This document shows, one piece after another, positions 19,704 to 28,568 of a stretch of DNA of 64,000 nucleotides. The notes beneath the pieces were generated by a model. It did no database searches. It was not told the DNA's origin and saw only the letters and a program-made list of their open reading frames with translations. The stretch is from Stieleria mannarensis (GTDB lineage Bacteria; Planctomycetota; Planctomycetia; Pirellulales; Pirellulaceae), in the NCBI RefSeq assembly GCF_014154935.1, contig NZ_JACEHH010000021.1, positions 99,994 to 163,993 of the forward strand. Direction: 5' to 3'. A program made the position numbers and the translations under genes. Numbering within the stretch: the stretch's first letter is position 1; each line of letters opens with the position of its first letter.

Positions 19704-20537
19704 ATGAAATCCAGCCACCGTTCCGCTGACCTGCGATTGCTCTCGTTCCAGTCCGTTTTGATCGCCGTCGTCGCACTGGCCTGTCGGTCTTCCCTCGCGA
19801 CCGAAGTCCAGGGGTACACCGAACCGGTTCGAACCATCGAAGTCGCCTCGGATGAAACCGGTACGGTCGCCGAGGTGTTGGTCCAGCTAGGCCAGACGAT
19901 CGAACAAGGCCAACCGCTGTTGCGGCTGAACAGTCAGGTTCACCTGGCCCAGATCGAGGTCGCCAAGCAACAGATGAACGCCCAAGGCAGGCTCGATGCC
20001 GCCAAGGCGGAGGTCGAACTGACGTCCGCACGGCTGGAAAAAATCGAGTCGCTGCGCAAATCGGGACATGCCCGCCAAGCCGAACTGCACCGCGCCGCGA
20101 AAGAATACAAGGTTGCCGAGGCAAATCTGCGCAGCGTCGTCGAAGAGATGGAAACGCGGCGACTGGAACACGACCGTCTGCTGACCCAAATGAGTCGACG
20201 TGTGATCCACGCCCCGGTCACGGGGATCGTCACCGAGTTGCACAAGGAGCCCGGCGAGTTCGTTGCGCCCAACAAGCCCGAGGTCATCACCCTGGTTCAA
20301 TTGGACACCTTGCTGGCCAATTTTGCACTGCTGGGCTCCCAAGCCGAACAGCTGACGACGGGACAAGAAATCGAATTGCAATTCCCCGAATCAGGCCAAA
20401 CGACCTCCGGAAAAGTCCACTTCATTTCGCCGGTGACCGACGCCGAAAGCGGAACCGTGTTGGTCAAAATTGCGATCGGCAATGCCGACGGGTCGATCCG
20501 CAGCGGCGCCCGCTGCGCGATCCAATTGAAGGATTGA
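19704..20537 (+). CDS. HlyD/RND-type periplasmic adaptor protein
   Basis: 277 residues from the ATG at 19704; a TTG at 19635 would extend it but precedes the signal peptide. The signal peptide (SVLIAVVALACRSSLA) is followed by a biotinyl-lipoyl-like half motif (DETGTVAEVLVQLGQTIEQGQPLLRLNS), a coiled-coil hairpin (about 75-150), the second lipoyl half (VIHAPVTGIVTELHKEPGEFV) and a beta-barrel segment. Adaptors of this type bridge an inner-membrane pump and TolC. It is shorter than typical AcrA-type proteins. It is first of three adaptor-type genes in tandem (6-nt gaps or less), probably one operon; no pump gene follows. Confidence 0.88.
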   Translation: MKSSHRSADLRLLSFQSVLIAVVALACRSSLATEVQGYTEPVRTIEVASDETGTVAEVLVQLGQTIEQGQPLLRLNSQVHLAQIEVAKQQMNAQGRLDAAKAEVELTSARLEKIESLRKSGHARQAELHRAAKEYKVAEANLRSVVEEMETRRLEHDRLLTQMSRRVIHAPVTGIVTELHKEPGEFVAPNKPEVITLVQLDTLLANFALLGSQAEQLTTGQEIELQFPESGQTTSGKVHFISPVTDAESGTVLVKIAIGNADGSIRSGARCAIQLKD

Positions 20538-20543
20538 GCAACC

Positions 20544-22433
20544 GTGGCGACCGAGATCTCCAACAGCGGCACCAACGCCGACAATCCGATCCTGGTCGGC
20601 GCCAGATCGAACCTTGCTGCACCGAACCTTGATACACCGTGTCGGCACACCTCCGACGTCGCCGGTGTTTCTCGATCGACCTCTCCGTTCGACTCGGCCA
20701 CCAACCTCCCGGACGCCCATCAGAGATTGTTGCAACGCCTGGACGAACTCTCGGACCTCATCGCGGCCGTGCTGTTTGACGTCGATGCGAACAACCAGCC
20801 GAATCATCCCCGGCCGCTGCGTTTGGATCCGAGCGACCGAAACGCCCAATCGCAGTTGGCACAGCTGACATCGGTCTGTCAACAAACCGCCATCAGTGGC
20901 CAGGTTCACTCTCGACGTCAACTCTCCCCCGAACGCATCATTGTTGCGTTTCCGATCACGACGGCAGGGGATTCGCCGGAAGTGCTGGGGCTGATCGTTG
21001 TGTTGCCCGACGACCTGCAGCGTTTCACACAAACCGTCCTTCGGCTGACCGAACAGTTTGCCGTTTATCGTCTTCGCGATCGTCTGCAACGGCAGGCGGA
21101 ACTCGCGTCCGATGCCGCCGCGACCGTTGAACTGTTGACGCTTGCGTTGGCGACCGAGGACCGCAACGAGGCCTGCCAGGTGATCGCGACGGAACTGGCC
21201 GATCACTTGCAATTGCGGCGGGCGGCGATCGGGGTGACGTCGACGGGGGCACGAAGTTGCCGGCTGGCGGCGCTCAGCGATTCGACTCGAATCGATGCCA
21301 CGACCTCCCAAACCCGATTGATCGAGAACGCGATGGACGAAGCGTTGCTCTCGCGGACGATCACGATGGCCGATTCGGCCTCCGGCGGACACGACGCGGC
21401 ACGCAACGCCGCCGAGCTAGCCCGCCAACACGCCGCCACCGTCTTGGTGGTGCCGTTGGGCGATTCGTCCCAACGACCCCGCGCGGTGTTGTTGGCCGTC
21501 ATCGATTCGGATCGTTCGGTCCAGCCGGTTCGGCAGTTTTTACAGGCGGCGCAAAACTCGCTCGGCGCCGTCTTGAGTGCACAGGAATCACGGCGCTGGT
21601 CTCAGGTGACTCATCGATTGAGCCGTGCCGTGAAATCACGCGGCGGCAGCCTTGCCATCGCGGCCGGCGTTCTGCTGCTGGCTTCCCTGTTCATTCCCAT
21701 TGCCCACCGCGAAACCTGTGACGTGCGAGTCGAACCGCGAACCAAGCGTTTCGTTGCGGCCCCCTTCGATGCGACGCTGAAAGAGTGTTTCGTCGCACCG
21801 GGAGACGTTGTCCACCAGGGGGATCTGCTGGCAATGTTGGACGGCCGGGAATTGAAATGGAAACGCGACTCGCTGCAAGCCGATCACGACCAGGCCGTCA
21901 AAAAACGCGATGCCGCCCAGGCGTCACGGGCCTACGCCGACCAGCGAATCGCACAGCTGGAAATCGACGCCCTGCGATCCGAACTGAATCTGCTGGACCT
22001 GCGTTTGAGTGAATTGCAGTTGCGCAGCCCCGTCGACGGGATGGTCGTTGCGGGGGATTTGAAGCGTGCCAAGGGCGCCCCACTGACGACCGGACAGTCA
22101 CTGTTTGAGATCGCACCGCTGGACGAAATGATCATTGAAGCATCCGTCAGAGACGACCGGATCGCTTACGTCCACCAAGACCAAACCGCCCAACTGCGGC
22201 TCAAGGCGTATCCGGATCGCAGCTGGGACGCGCGGATTGAACTCGTCCATCCACGCAGCGAGATTCGTGATGAGGAAAACGTGTTCATCGCCCAGTGCAC
22301 GTTGCCCAACGAGCAACAGTTGCTGCGTCCGGGGATGAAAGGGACCCTGAAAATCGACTGTGGCCGTCGTCCGCTCGGTTGGGTTTGGTTTCACCGCCCC
22401 GTCGAAGCCGTTGCACAATGGTTCTGGTGGTAG
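20544..22433 (+). CDS. GAF-like domain fused to HlyD-type membrane-anchored adaptor
   Basis: 629 residues with a GTG start 6 nt after the previous stop. The cytoplasmic N-terminal half (about 50-360) contains a GAF-like regulatory region (EACQVIATELADHLQLRRAAIGV, then TVLVVPLGDSSQRPRAVLLAVID). One membrane segment follows (GGSLAIAAGVLLLASLFIPI, about 373-392), then a periplasmic HlyD part: lipoyl half (FDATLKECFVAPGDVVHQGD), coiled coil (about 440-490), second half (LRSPVDGMVVAGDLKRAKG) and beta-barrel. This puts a possible small-molecule sensor on the cytoplasmic end of an export adaptor. The GAF call rests on pattern and position only. It is in operon with the genes at 19704 and 22439. Confidence 0.82.
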   Translation: MATEISNSGTNADNPILVGARSNLAAPNLDTPCRHTSDVAGVSRSTSPFDSATNLPDAHQRLLQRLDELSDLIAAVLFDVDANNQPNHPRPLRLDPSDRNAQSQLAQLTSVCQQTAISGQVHSRRQLSPERIIVAFPITTAGDSPEVLGLIVVLPDDLQRFTQTVLRLTEQFAVYRLRDRLQRQAELASDAAATVELLTLALATEDRNEACQVIATELADHLQLRRAAIGVTSTGARSCRLAALSDSTRIDATTSQTRLIENAMDEALLSRTITMADSASGGHDAARNAAELARQHAATVLVVPLGDSSQRPRAVLLAVIDSDRSVQPVRQFLQAAQNSLGAVLSAQESRRWSQVTHRLSRAVKSRGGSLAIAAGVLLLASLFIPIAHRETCDVRVEPRTKRFVAAPFDATLKECFVAPGDVVHQGDLLAMLDGRELKWKRDSLQADHDQAVKKRDAAQASRAYADQRIAQLEIDALRSELNLLDLRLSELQLRSPVDGMVVAGDLKRAKGAPLTTGQSLFEIAPLDEMIIEASVRDDRIAYVHQDQTAQLRLKAYPDRSWDARIELVHPRSEIRDEENVFIAQCTLPNEQQLLRPGMKGTLKIDCGRRPLGWVWFHRPVEAVAQWFWW

Positions 22434-22438
22434 ACGCC

Positions 22439-24598
22439 ATGTCGGACGACCAGCAGCATTTTGCCAGCGACCAAAGCACGACGTCGGTGGTGTTTCGCCA
22501 GGATTTGCGAGTGACGCCGTGTGAGGATGCACGTCAGCCCCATGTCGTCGTCGAAGATCCACTCGCGGGGGCGTTTTATCGTCTCGGCCGGATCGAATAC
22601 GCGCTGGCAAGTCGTCTGACCGACTCGCGAACGGTCGCTCAGGCCTATCGGGACGTGTGCGAACACTACCCGGACCATCGAATGTCCGAGGACGATGCGG
22701 CCGACCTGTGCCGCTGGTTGATCGACAACCAATTGGCCCACACCGATTCGTCCAAGTCGTCGGCACGGCTCCATCGATCAGCCGAAAAATCCAAGTCGGA
22801 TCGAATCAAGCAACGCATCAATCCGATCGCGATCCGAATCCCCCTGCTGCATCCCGATCGCCTGGTCGAAACGTTGGTGAAGTATGCGGGATGGATCTTC
22901 TCGGTGCCCGCGACCGTGTTGGGGGTCCTGGTGATGCTGATCAGCGGCTGCTTGGCGCTCGCGCATTGGGGTCAACTGGCGGCATCGACACACTATCTGT
23001 TTGAACCCTCGTCGCTGTCGCTGTTGCTGGTTGTCACGGTCGGCTTGAAAGTGATTCACGAATTTGCTCATGCGATCGTTTGCAAACGCTACGGGGGTGA
23101 CGTCGGCGAGATGGGCGTGCTGTTGATCTTGTTGGCTCCGCTGGCCTACGTCGACGTCAGCTCGGTATGGCGGTTCCGTCGCCGCTGGCAACGCATTCAC
23201 GTCGCGTCGGCGGGGATCTATCTGGAATTGCTGGTCGCCGCGATCGCGATGTTGATTTGGTATTTCGTCGATTCGCCGTCGATCCGACACGTTTGCACCA
23301 GTGTGATGCTCTCGGCCGGCGTCGCGACGTTGGTGTTCAATGCCAATCCGCTAATGAAGTTTGACGGCTACTTTGTGCTGATCGACTGGGCCCGCACGCC
23401 GAACCTGTACACGGACAGCCAGAACCACCTGCGGCGCCGGCTGCGATGCCTGTTTTTTGGCGGGGAGGTCAAACAGCCGCAATGGACACCGGGCTATCGG
23501 ACCGCGGTCGGTGTTTACGCACCACTGGCATTGTTTTGGAAAGGTTTTGTTTGTCTGGGGCTGACGCTTGCCGCGACGAAACTGTTTCACGGGCTGGGAA
23601 CGCTGCTGGCGGTGGTCGCCGGTGTGTGCTGGATCGGCGGTCCGGCGTGGCGGGGGATTTCGGCGGTTCGCAACGCCCCAAGGCCCGGGCGGCGACGGTT
23701 CATGCTGATCGCGGCCGGATCGCTGGCAATGGGCACCGTCTTGTTGATGGTGGTGCCGTGGCCGGGAGCGACGCCGGTCCACGCGGTCGTGGAGTATTCG
23801 CCGCACGAAGTGGTGCGGGCCGAGGTTCCGGGCTTCGTCCACGCAATCCATGTCGACACGGGACAGTGGGTTAGCGAGGGCGAGCAGCTGTTGACGCTTG
23901 GCAACCCGGAACTGGTCCTCCAGGCCCAACAGTTGGAAACAAAGATCCAACAATCGACGTTGCGCAGACGCCAGCAGACGCTTCAGGGGAAACACGCCGC
24001 CGCACAAGCCGAGGCGACGGAGTTGGAGTCGTTGACCAAGCGGCTGCAAGACACGACCGAACAAATCGATTCCCTGGTCGTCCGCGCCCCCCGTTCCGGC
24101 GTCGTGGTCCGCAGACGATTGCGGGAATTGCAAGGAACCTATGTCGCCCAGGGGGATGAGTTGCTGGTGATCGGAGACGAATCGCAAAAGGAACTTCGGT
24201 TGCTGATCCCGCAGGACAAATTCGACCCGTTTCGTGACCAGTCCGGTACCGTGGTTCGGTTTCGCGCCTCCGGACAGGCGACGCAAACCTCTGCGTTGTC
24301 GACGATCATTCCGCGGGCACGGACCGAAGTGGATTACCCGTCGTTGCTGGCCACCAACGGAGGCCCGCTGGCGGTCAAACGCGTTTCCAATGATGCGTCG
24401 CAATCCGATTCCCAGTTCGAATTGCTGGTGCCCCACTTCGAAGCGATCGTTCCGCTCGATGCGTCCCAGGGCGTCGATTTGCACAGCGGGCAACGAACCC
24501 GTGTCTCCATCGGAGGACTCGACCGAACCGTCGGATCGCACCTGTGGCGGGTGGTGAGAGAGTGGATCGCCCAGGCGGTTCAGGCGGCAGATCGCTGA
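22439..24598 (+). CDS. Membrane M50 metallopeptidase-like protein with PqqD-like N-terminus and HlyD-like C-terminus
   Basis: 719 residues from the ATG at 22439, 5 nt after the previous stop; an ATG at 22418 would overlap. Residues about 30-105 resemble a PqqD-type peptide-binding winged helix (VVEDPLAGAFYRLGRIEYAL; DLCRWLIDNQLA). A polytopic membrane region carries the site-2-protease motif HEFAH (His207-His211) and the distal Asp309 (NPLMKFDGYF). The C-terminal third is an adaptor: lipoyl half (EVPGFVHAIHVDTGQWVSEG), coiled coil, second half (VRAPRSGVVVRRRLRELQG). The order matches proteins annotated as putative peptide zinc metalloproteases in peptide-export clusters. It may process or help export peptides across the inner membrane; this is inference. 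It is last of the three-gene adaptor operon. Confidence 0.88.
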   Translation: MSDDQQHFASDQSTTSVVFRQDLRVTPCEDARQPHVVVEDPLAGAFYRLGRIEYALASRLTDSRTVAQAYRDVCEHYPDHRMSEDDAADLCRWLIDNQLAHTDSSKSSARLHRSAEKSKSDRIKQRINPIAIRIPLLHPDRLVETLVKYAGWIFSVPATVLGVLVMLISGCLALAHWGQLAASTHYLFEPSSLSLLLVVTVGLKVIHEFAHAIVCKRYGGDVGEMGVLLILLAPLAYVDVSSVWRFRRRWQRIHVASAGIYLELLVAAIAMLIWYFVDSPSIRHVCTSVMLSAGVATLVFNANPLMKFDGYFVLIDWARTPNLYTDSQNHLRRRLRCLFFGGEVKQPQWTPGYRTAVGVYAPLALFWKGFVCLGLTLAATKLFHGLGTLLAVVAGVCWIGGPAWRGISAVRNAPRPGRRRFMLIAAGSLAMGTVLLMVVPWPGATPVHAVVEYSPHEVVRAEVPGFVHAIHVDTGQWVSEGEQLLTLGNPELVLQAQQLETKIQQSTLRRRQQTLQGKHAAAQAEATELESLTKRLQDTTEQIDSLVVRAPRSGVVVRRRLRELQGTYVAQGDELLVIGDESQKELRLLIPQDKFDPFRDQSGTVVRFRASGQATQTSALSTIIPRARTEVDYPSLLATNGGPLAVKRVSNDASQSDSQFELLVPHFEAIVPLDASQGVDLHSGQRTRVSIGGLDRTVGSHLWRVVREWIAQAVQAADR

Positions 24599-24758
24599 TC
24601 CGTTTGGGAGGGTTGCGCCAAAACTGCGGCCACCGTTTGAGATTCCAAATTGATAGCCCAATGCGAATTCATTCCATCACCTGCAATGTCGACAGATTGA
24701 CTTACGGTTTCCTGCGGGCACAGCTCTCGCGATGATTTCCAGGTAACCCCAAGAGCGG

Positions 24759-25958
24759 ATGAACGCGACGACTCCATCAACGTTGGCCGGTGCTGCCGCC
24801 CCCCAGGCTGGCGCGGCCCCCCTGACACACGCCACTTCGCAGCGGTCCAATGAGACCGGCTGCACGAAGTCCGGTCGTGTCATGATCGCCGACGATGAAC
24901 CGATCAACATCAAGTTGATCCAAAAGTATCTCCGCAGCGCGGGGTACCACGAGTTCGTCACGACCAGCGAGTCGCGTGAGGTGGTCGATCTGGTCCGATC
25001 GACGCGGCCCGATATCTTGATCCTGGATGTCGTCATGCCGCACGTCACGGGATTGGACATCTTGGAGACCATCCGCAACGCCCCCGATCAGGCTCATCTG
25101 CCGGTTCTGATCGTGACCGCGTCGACCGATGAACAAACCAAGATCGATGCGTTGGAACTGGGGGCGACCGACTTTTTGCATAAACCGGTCAAACCGACCG
25201 AGTTGTTGCCTCGGGTGCGAAACTCGTTGGTGCTCAAGGCACACCACGACCAGATGGCCGCCTATTCCAAACGACTCGAAGCCGAAGTCGCCCAGCGGAC
25301 CGCCGATCTGGCCCAGTCACGCGAAGAAGTCATCCATGTACTCGCCTGTGCGGCCGAATACCGCGACCAAGAAACCGGCAACCATGTCATTCGAGTCGGA
25401 CGGTTCGCGGGAATCATCGCACGAGAATTGGGGTGTTCGGAATCCGATTCGGAACTGATCGAACACGCCGCCATCCTTCACGACGCCGGCAAAATCGGCA
25501 TCTCCGATTCGATTTTGTTGAAACCGGGGCGGCTCTCAACCGACGAATTCGAATTGATGAAGCGGCACTGTGAATTCGGCGAGCGAATACTGAAAGCCCA
25601 GCCGAGTGATGAAAGCGAACCGTTCTTGTTGCACAGCCGTCGCCCCGTGACGCGCTCGCCCGTGTTGCGCATGGCGTCGGTGATCGCGAGGACCCACCAC
25701 GAACGTTGGGACGGCACCGGATACCCCGAGCAACTGGCCGGGGAAGAGATTCCGATCGTCGGCCGGATCACCGCCGTCGCCGATGTCTTCGACGCACTCA
25801 GCAGCAAACGCTGCTACAAAGACGCCCTGCCGCTGGAAAAGTGCATCGAAATCATGCGCAAGGAACGCGGCAAGCACTTCGATCCCAAAGTCCTCGACGC
25901 CTTCCTGGCGCGGATCGACGAAGTCTCCCAGATCGTCGTCAGCCTGGCCGACCAATAG
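24759..25958 (+). CDS. Response regulator with HD-GYP c-di-GMP phosphodiesterase domain
   Basis: 399 residues. After an Ala-rich start comes a receiver domain (about 42-160) with acidic pocket (IADDE), phospho-accepting Asp90 (LILDVVMPHVTG) and conserved Lys (FLHKPV). A coiled-coil signalling helix follows (about 165-190), then HD-GYP (about 195-395) with HDAGKIG (His241-Asp242) and HHERWDGTGYP near 312. HD-GYP enzymes hydrolyse cyclic di-GMP to pGpG or GMP, usually shifting cells from attachment to motility. It lies 160 nt after the adaptor operon in the same direction, so it may share regulation. The hybrid kinase at 10443 is a candidate phosphodonor through its HPt domains. Confidence 0.93.
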   Translation: MNATTPSTLAGAAAPQAGAAPLTHATSQRSNETGCTKSGRVMIADDEPINIKLIQKYLRSAGYHEFVTTSESREVVDLVRSTRPDILILDVVMPHVTGLDILETIRNAPDQAHLPVLIVTASTDEQTKIDALELGATDFLHKPVKPTELLPRVRNSLVLKAHHDQMAAYSKRLEAEVAQRTADLAQSREEVIHVLACAAEYRDQETGNHVIRVGRFAGIIARELGCSESDSELIEHAAILHDAGKIGISDSILLKPGRLSTDEFELMKRHCEFGERILKAQPSDESEPFLLHSRRPVTRSPVLRMASVIARTHHERWDGTGYPEQLAGEEIPIVGRITAVADVFDALSSKRCYKDALPLEKCIEIMRKERGKHFDPKVLDAFLARIDEVSQIVVSLADQ

Positions 25959-25965
25959 CGCACGT

Positions 25966-25994
25966 TGGTGTCTAGCCTTTAGGCGATTCCCCGT
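25966..25994. repeat. 29-nt dispersed repeat, copy 1
   Basis: Starts TGGTGTCTAGCCTTTAGGCG and is identical over 29 nt to 45220-45248. It sits 8 nt after the HD-GYP gene stop. A reverse-complement variant is at 19532-19552. Confidence 0.85.
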
Positions 25995-26033
25995 GCGACG
26001 AACGCAATCCGAAAACTTGATGCGGACAGAGCA

Positions 26034-28148
26034 CTAGGCGTAACCCGCCGCGGCGAGCGATTGATACACGACCAGCGCCGCAACATAAGCCATCACAGTC
26101 ATGTAGACGAATTGGAAGATCGCCCACCGCCAACTGCCCGTTTCGCGTTTGGTCACCACCTGGGTCGGCAAGCACTGCATCGCCAACACAAAGAACACCA
26201 GCAAGCTCAACCCGGTCGCGGTCGAAAACACCAGCGTGCCATCGGGATGTCGTTGGCGGCGGAGCGTCTCGACCAGCCCCGCCGGTTCCTCCGCGCCGTC
26301 TTCGCCCAGCCCATAGACGATCGACAGCGTGGACACCAAGACTTCTCGGGCGGCAAACGAGGTGAGGATGCCGACGTCGATCTTCCAGTCGAATCCCAGC
26401 GGTTTGAAGACCGGTTCGACGATCTGGCCGACCCGCCCGGCCATCGAGTACTCCAGCGCCGCTTGGGCCTGCTCCTGCTCGGTGGAAAACGTTCGGTCGT
26501 CGGGCAGTTTCGGATACGTTGCCAAGGCCCACAGGACGACCGAGATCAACAGAATGGTGGTGCCAGCCCCGCGCAAAAACACCGTCGCCCGTTCCACCGT
26601 CGTGAACCACGCGTTGCGAAGGCTGGGCATGCGATAGTTGGGCAGCTCCAACACCAACGGGGCCGCTTCGCCCGGGACCACCGTCTTCTTCAGCAGGAAC
26701 GCTGTGGAAAACGCCGCCAACAACCCCAGTAAATAGGCCCCGGCAAACATCAACGAGGCTTTCCAAGGGCTGTCACCGAACAACAGCGCGGCCACCATCA
26801 CATAGACCGGCAAACGTGCCGAACAGGTCAGCAGCGGCAAGACCAGAATCGTCACCAGGCGGTCACGCCAGGTTTCGATCGTCCGCGCCGCCATGATCCC
26901 CGGGATCGCACAGGCGTGGGCCGACAGCATCGGAACGAACGCTTTACCAGGCAGCCCGACGCGTCGCATCAATCGCTCCATCACGAACGCGCCGCGGGCC
27001 ATGTAGCCGGAATCTTCCAGCAACGTGATGAAGAAGAACAGGATGCAAATCTGTGGCAAGAACACGACCACGCCCGCCACGCCACCGATGACACCGTCGA
27101 TCGCCAACGAGCGAAAGTCTTCCAGCGGCAAACAACCAATCACCAACGACGTCACCAACGCGATCGATGTCGAGGTGCGCGTCCATTTCGTTTCATTCAA
27201 CCAATACGCCAACGCAAAGACCGACATCGAAATCCCGGTCGCGATCGGAAGCCAAATCAGCGTCGACAACGGACTGGTCGGCAACAGGTTGCCGACCACC
27301 TCGCCGGCCCAACCGAATCCGTCTTCGATCGCCGACATCGGCACGTCGGCCAACGAAAAAATCAAAAAGAAGACCGACAGCATCACGCCCAACAACGCCG
27401 CCAGACCGATCCCGCGAGAGGTCAACAGCCGATCGAGCCATTCCAGTTTGACGCCCTTGCCCGGCGTGTGGCGGACCGAGGCACCGGCCACGCCGTCGGC
27501 CCACTCGAACCGAGCCGCGAACGGACAGCCGCTGCATCCGGCCACGCAGGGCTGGCGGGCGATCGGCAATTGCGGCTTGCTGGGTTTGGTCAACTCGTAG
27601 ATCGCTTCACGCAACTCGCCCAGCCCGCGCGCCTTGCGGGCACTGACCGGAATCACCGGGCAGCCCAATTTTTCACTCAGCTCTGCAAACTGGATTTCGG
27701 TTCCGGAGGATTCCGCCGCGTCGATCAAATTGACCGCGATGATCGTCGGCAAGTTTTGATCCAAGATCTCGCCGGCCAAGACCAGCGTGCGGGCCAGGTT
27801 GGTGGCGTCGACGACGACCACCACCGCATCGGGCAAACGACTCAGTTCGCCCCGAAACTCACCGCAAATGCTGCGCGCGGCGACCTCTTCCTCCGGACTG
27901 GCCGTTTCCAAAGAGTACAGTCCCGGCAGGTCCACCAATTCGATTTCATTGGTCGCTTGGCAACGCGAATCCTTGTCCACCGCCGCGACGTGAATCATCG
28001 CCTTGCGCAGGTCGACCGTGATGCCCGGATAGTTGGCCGTCTTGGCACGCATGCCCGCCAGCGCATTGAACAGCGACGTCTTGCCGACATTGGGATTGCC
28101 GACCAAAAGCACCACCGGTGGCGCGGTCACATCGTCCGACGCGGGCAT
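26034..28148 (-). CDS. feoB: Ferrous iron transport protein B
   Basis: 704 residues from the ATG at 28148; a TTG at 28172 is possible. An N-terminal G-protein domain has G1 GNPNVGKTS, G3 DLPGLYSL and a G4-like motif NLIDAA. Gate-type membrane segments follow (FFLIFSLADVPMSAIEDGF; the ACAIPGIMAART and FVLAMQCLPTQ motifs typical of FeoB). It imports Fe(II) across the inner membrane using GTP. Between the G domain and the membrane part is a CVAGCSGC cluster (Cys201, Cys205, Cys208), which many FeoB proteins lack. It is downstream of feoA with a 39-nt gap from this start (15 nt from the TTG), in one operon with an upstream Fur-like box. Confidence 0.95.
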   Translation of the reverse strand: MPASDDVTAPPVVLLVGNPNVGKTSLFNALAGMRAKTANYPGITVDLRKAMIHVAAVDKDSRCQATNEIELVDLPGLYSLETASPEEEVAARSICGEFRGELSRLPDAVVVVVDATNLARTLVLAGEILDQNLPTIIAVNLIDAAESSGTEIQFAELSEKLGCPVIPVSARKARGLGELREAIYELTKPSKPQLPIARQPCVAGCSGCPFAARFEWADGVAGASVRHTPGKGVKLEWLDRLLTSRGIGLAALLGVMLSVFFLIFSLADVPMSAIEDGFGWAGEVVGNLLPTSPLSTLIWLPIATGISMSVFALAYWLNETKWTRTSTSIALVTSLVIGCLPLEDFRSLAIDGVIGGVAGVVVFLPQICILFFFITLLEDSGYMARGAFVMERLMRRVGLPGKAFVPMLSAHACAIPGIMAARTIETWRDRLVTILVLPLLTCSARLPVYVMVAALLFGDSPWKASLMFAGAYLLGLLAAFSTAFLLKKTVVPGEAAPLVLELPNYRMPSLRNAWFTTVERATVFLRGAGTTILLISVVLWALATYPKLPDDRTFSTEQEQAQAALEYSMAGRVGQIVEPVFKPLGFDWKIDVGILTSFAAREVLVSTLSIVYGLGEDGAEEPAGLVETLRRQRHPDGTLVFSTATGLSLLVFFVLAMQCLPTQVVTKRETGSWRWAIFQFVYMTVMAYVAALVVYQSLAAAGYA
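27525..27548 (-). other. Three-cysteine cluster inserted in FeoB
   Basis: Codons for C-x3-C-x2-C in feoB (residues 201-208), between the GTPase domain and the first membrane segment. The spacing could hold a metal or iron-sulfur cluster; this is inference. Confidence 0.6.
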
Positions 28149-28187
28149 CGAACTAACAGTCGGAAGACTCAAGGGACGGGCTCTGCC

Positions 28188-28487
28188 TTAAAACGCCGAC
28201 GCCGGAAGCGTTTCCGGCAAGGACGGGGACGGGGGGCTCGATTTCGAATCAGAAACCGAATCGACCACAACCAACTTGGCCAATTGACGTGACAGGCCGA
28301 CACGTGACGCGCCGATCTTCACAATCATCGGGTCGCCCCGTCCGACCAATTCGATCATGCGACCCTGGCAGACGCCCAAACGCTTCAGCCGGACCGCGTC
28401 TTGCCCCTCGGCATGGACCTGCTGGCACACGTAGGGACCGGGTGGGACATCAGCGAGCGAGGAAGCGGGCACCTGGACGATTGCCAT
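28188..28487 (-). CDS. feoA: Ferrous iron transport protein A
   Basis: 99 residues with an SH3-like FeoA fold: PGPYVCQQVHAEGQDAVRLKRLGVCQGRMIELVGRGDPMIVKIGASRVGLSRQLAKLVVV. The family pattern is L-x2-LG-x3-G and the I/V-x-R-x3-G-L-R/S motif. A Ser/Pro-rich tail of about 20 residues follows. FeoA is a small cytoplasmic partner needed for FeoB activity. It is the first gene of feoAB and starts 63 nt from a Fur-box-like palindrome at 28550-28568. Confidence 0.92.
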   Translation of the reverse strand: MAIVQVPASSLADVPPGPYVCQQVHAEGQDAVRLKRLGVCQGRMIELVGRGDPMIVKIGASRVGLSRQLAKLVVVDSVSDSKSSPPSPSLPETLPASAF

Positions 28488-28549
28488 CGAGTTGGACCAT
28501 CCGATTCATCTGGCGGGGCGGGGGGCTGTCACCGAGGACAGCGGCTGGA

Positions 28550-28568
28550 ATTGAGAATCACTCTCAAT
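28550..28568 (-). promoter_or_regulatory. Fur-box-like operator upstream of feoAB
   Basis: ATTGAGAATCACTCTCAAT is a perfect palindrome of 7-nt arms (ATTGAGA/TCTCAAT) around a 5-nt centre, matching the classical Fur-type inverted repeat in many bacteria. It lies 63 nt upstream of feoA, fitting iron repression of feoAB. Confidence 0.75.
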
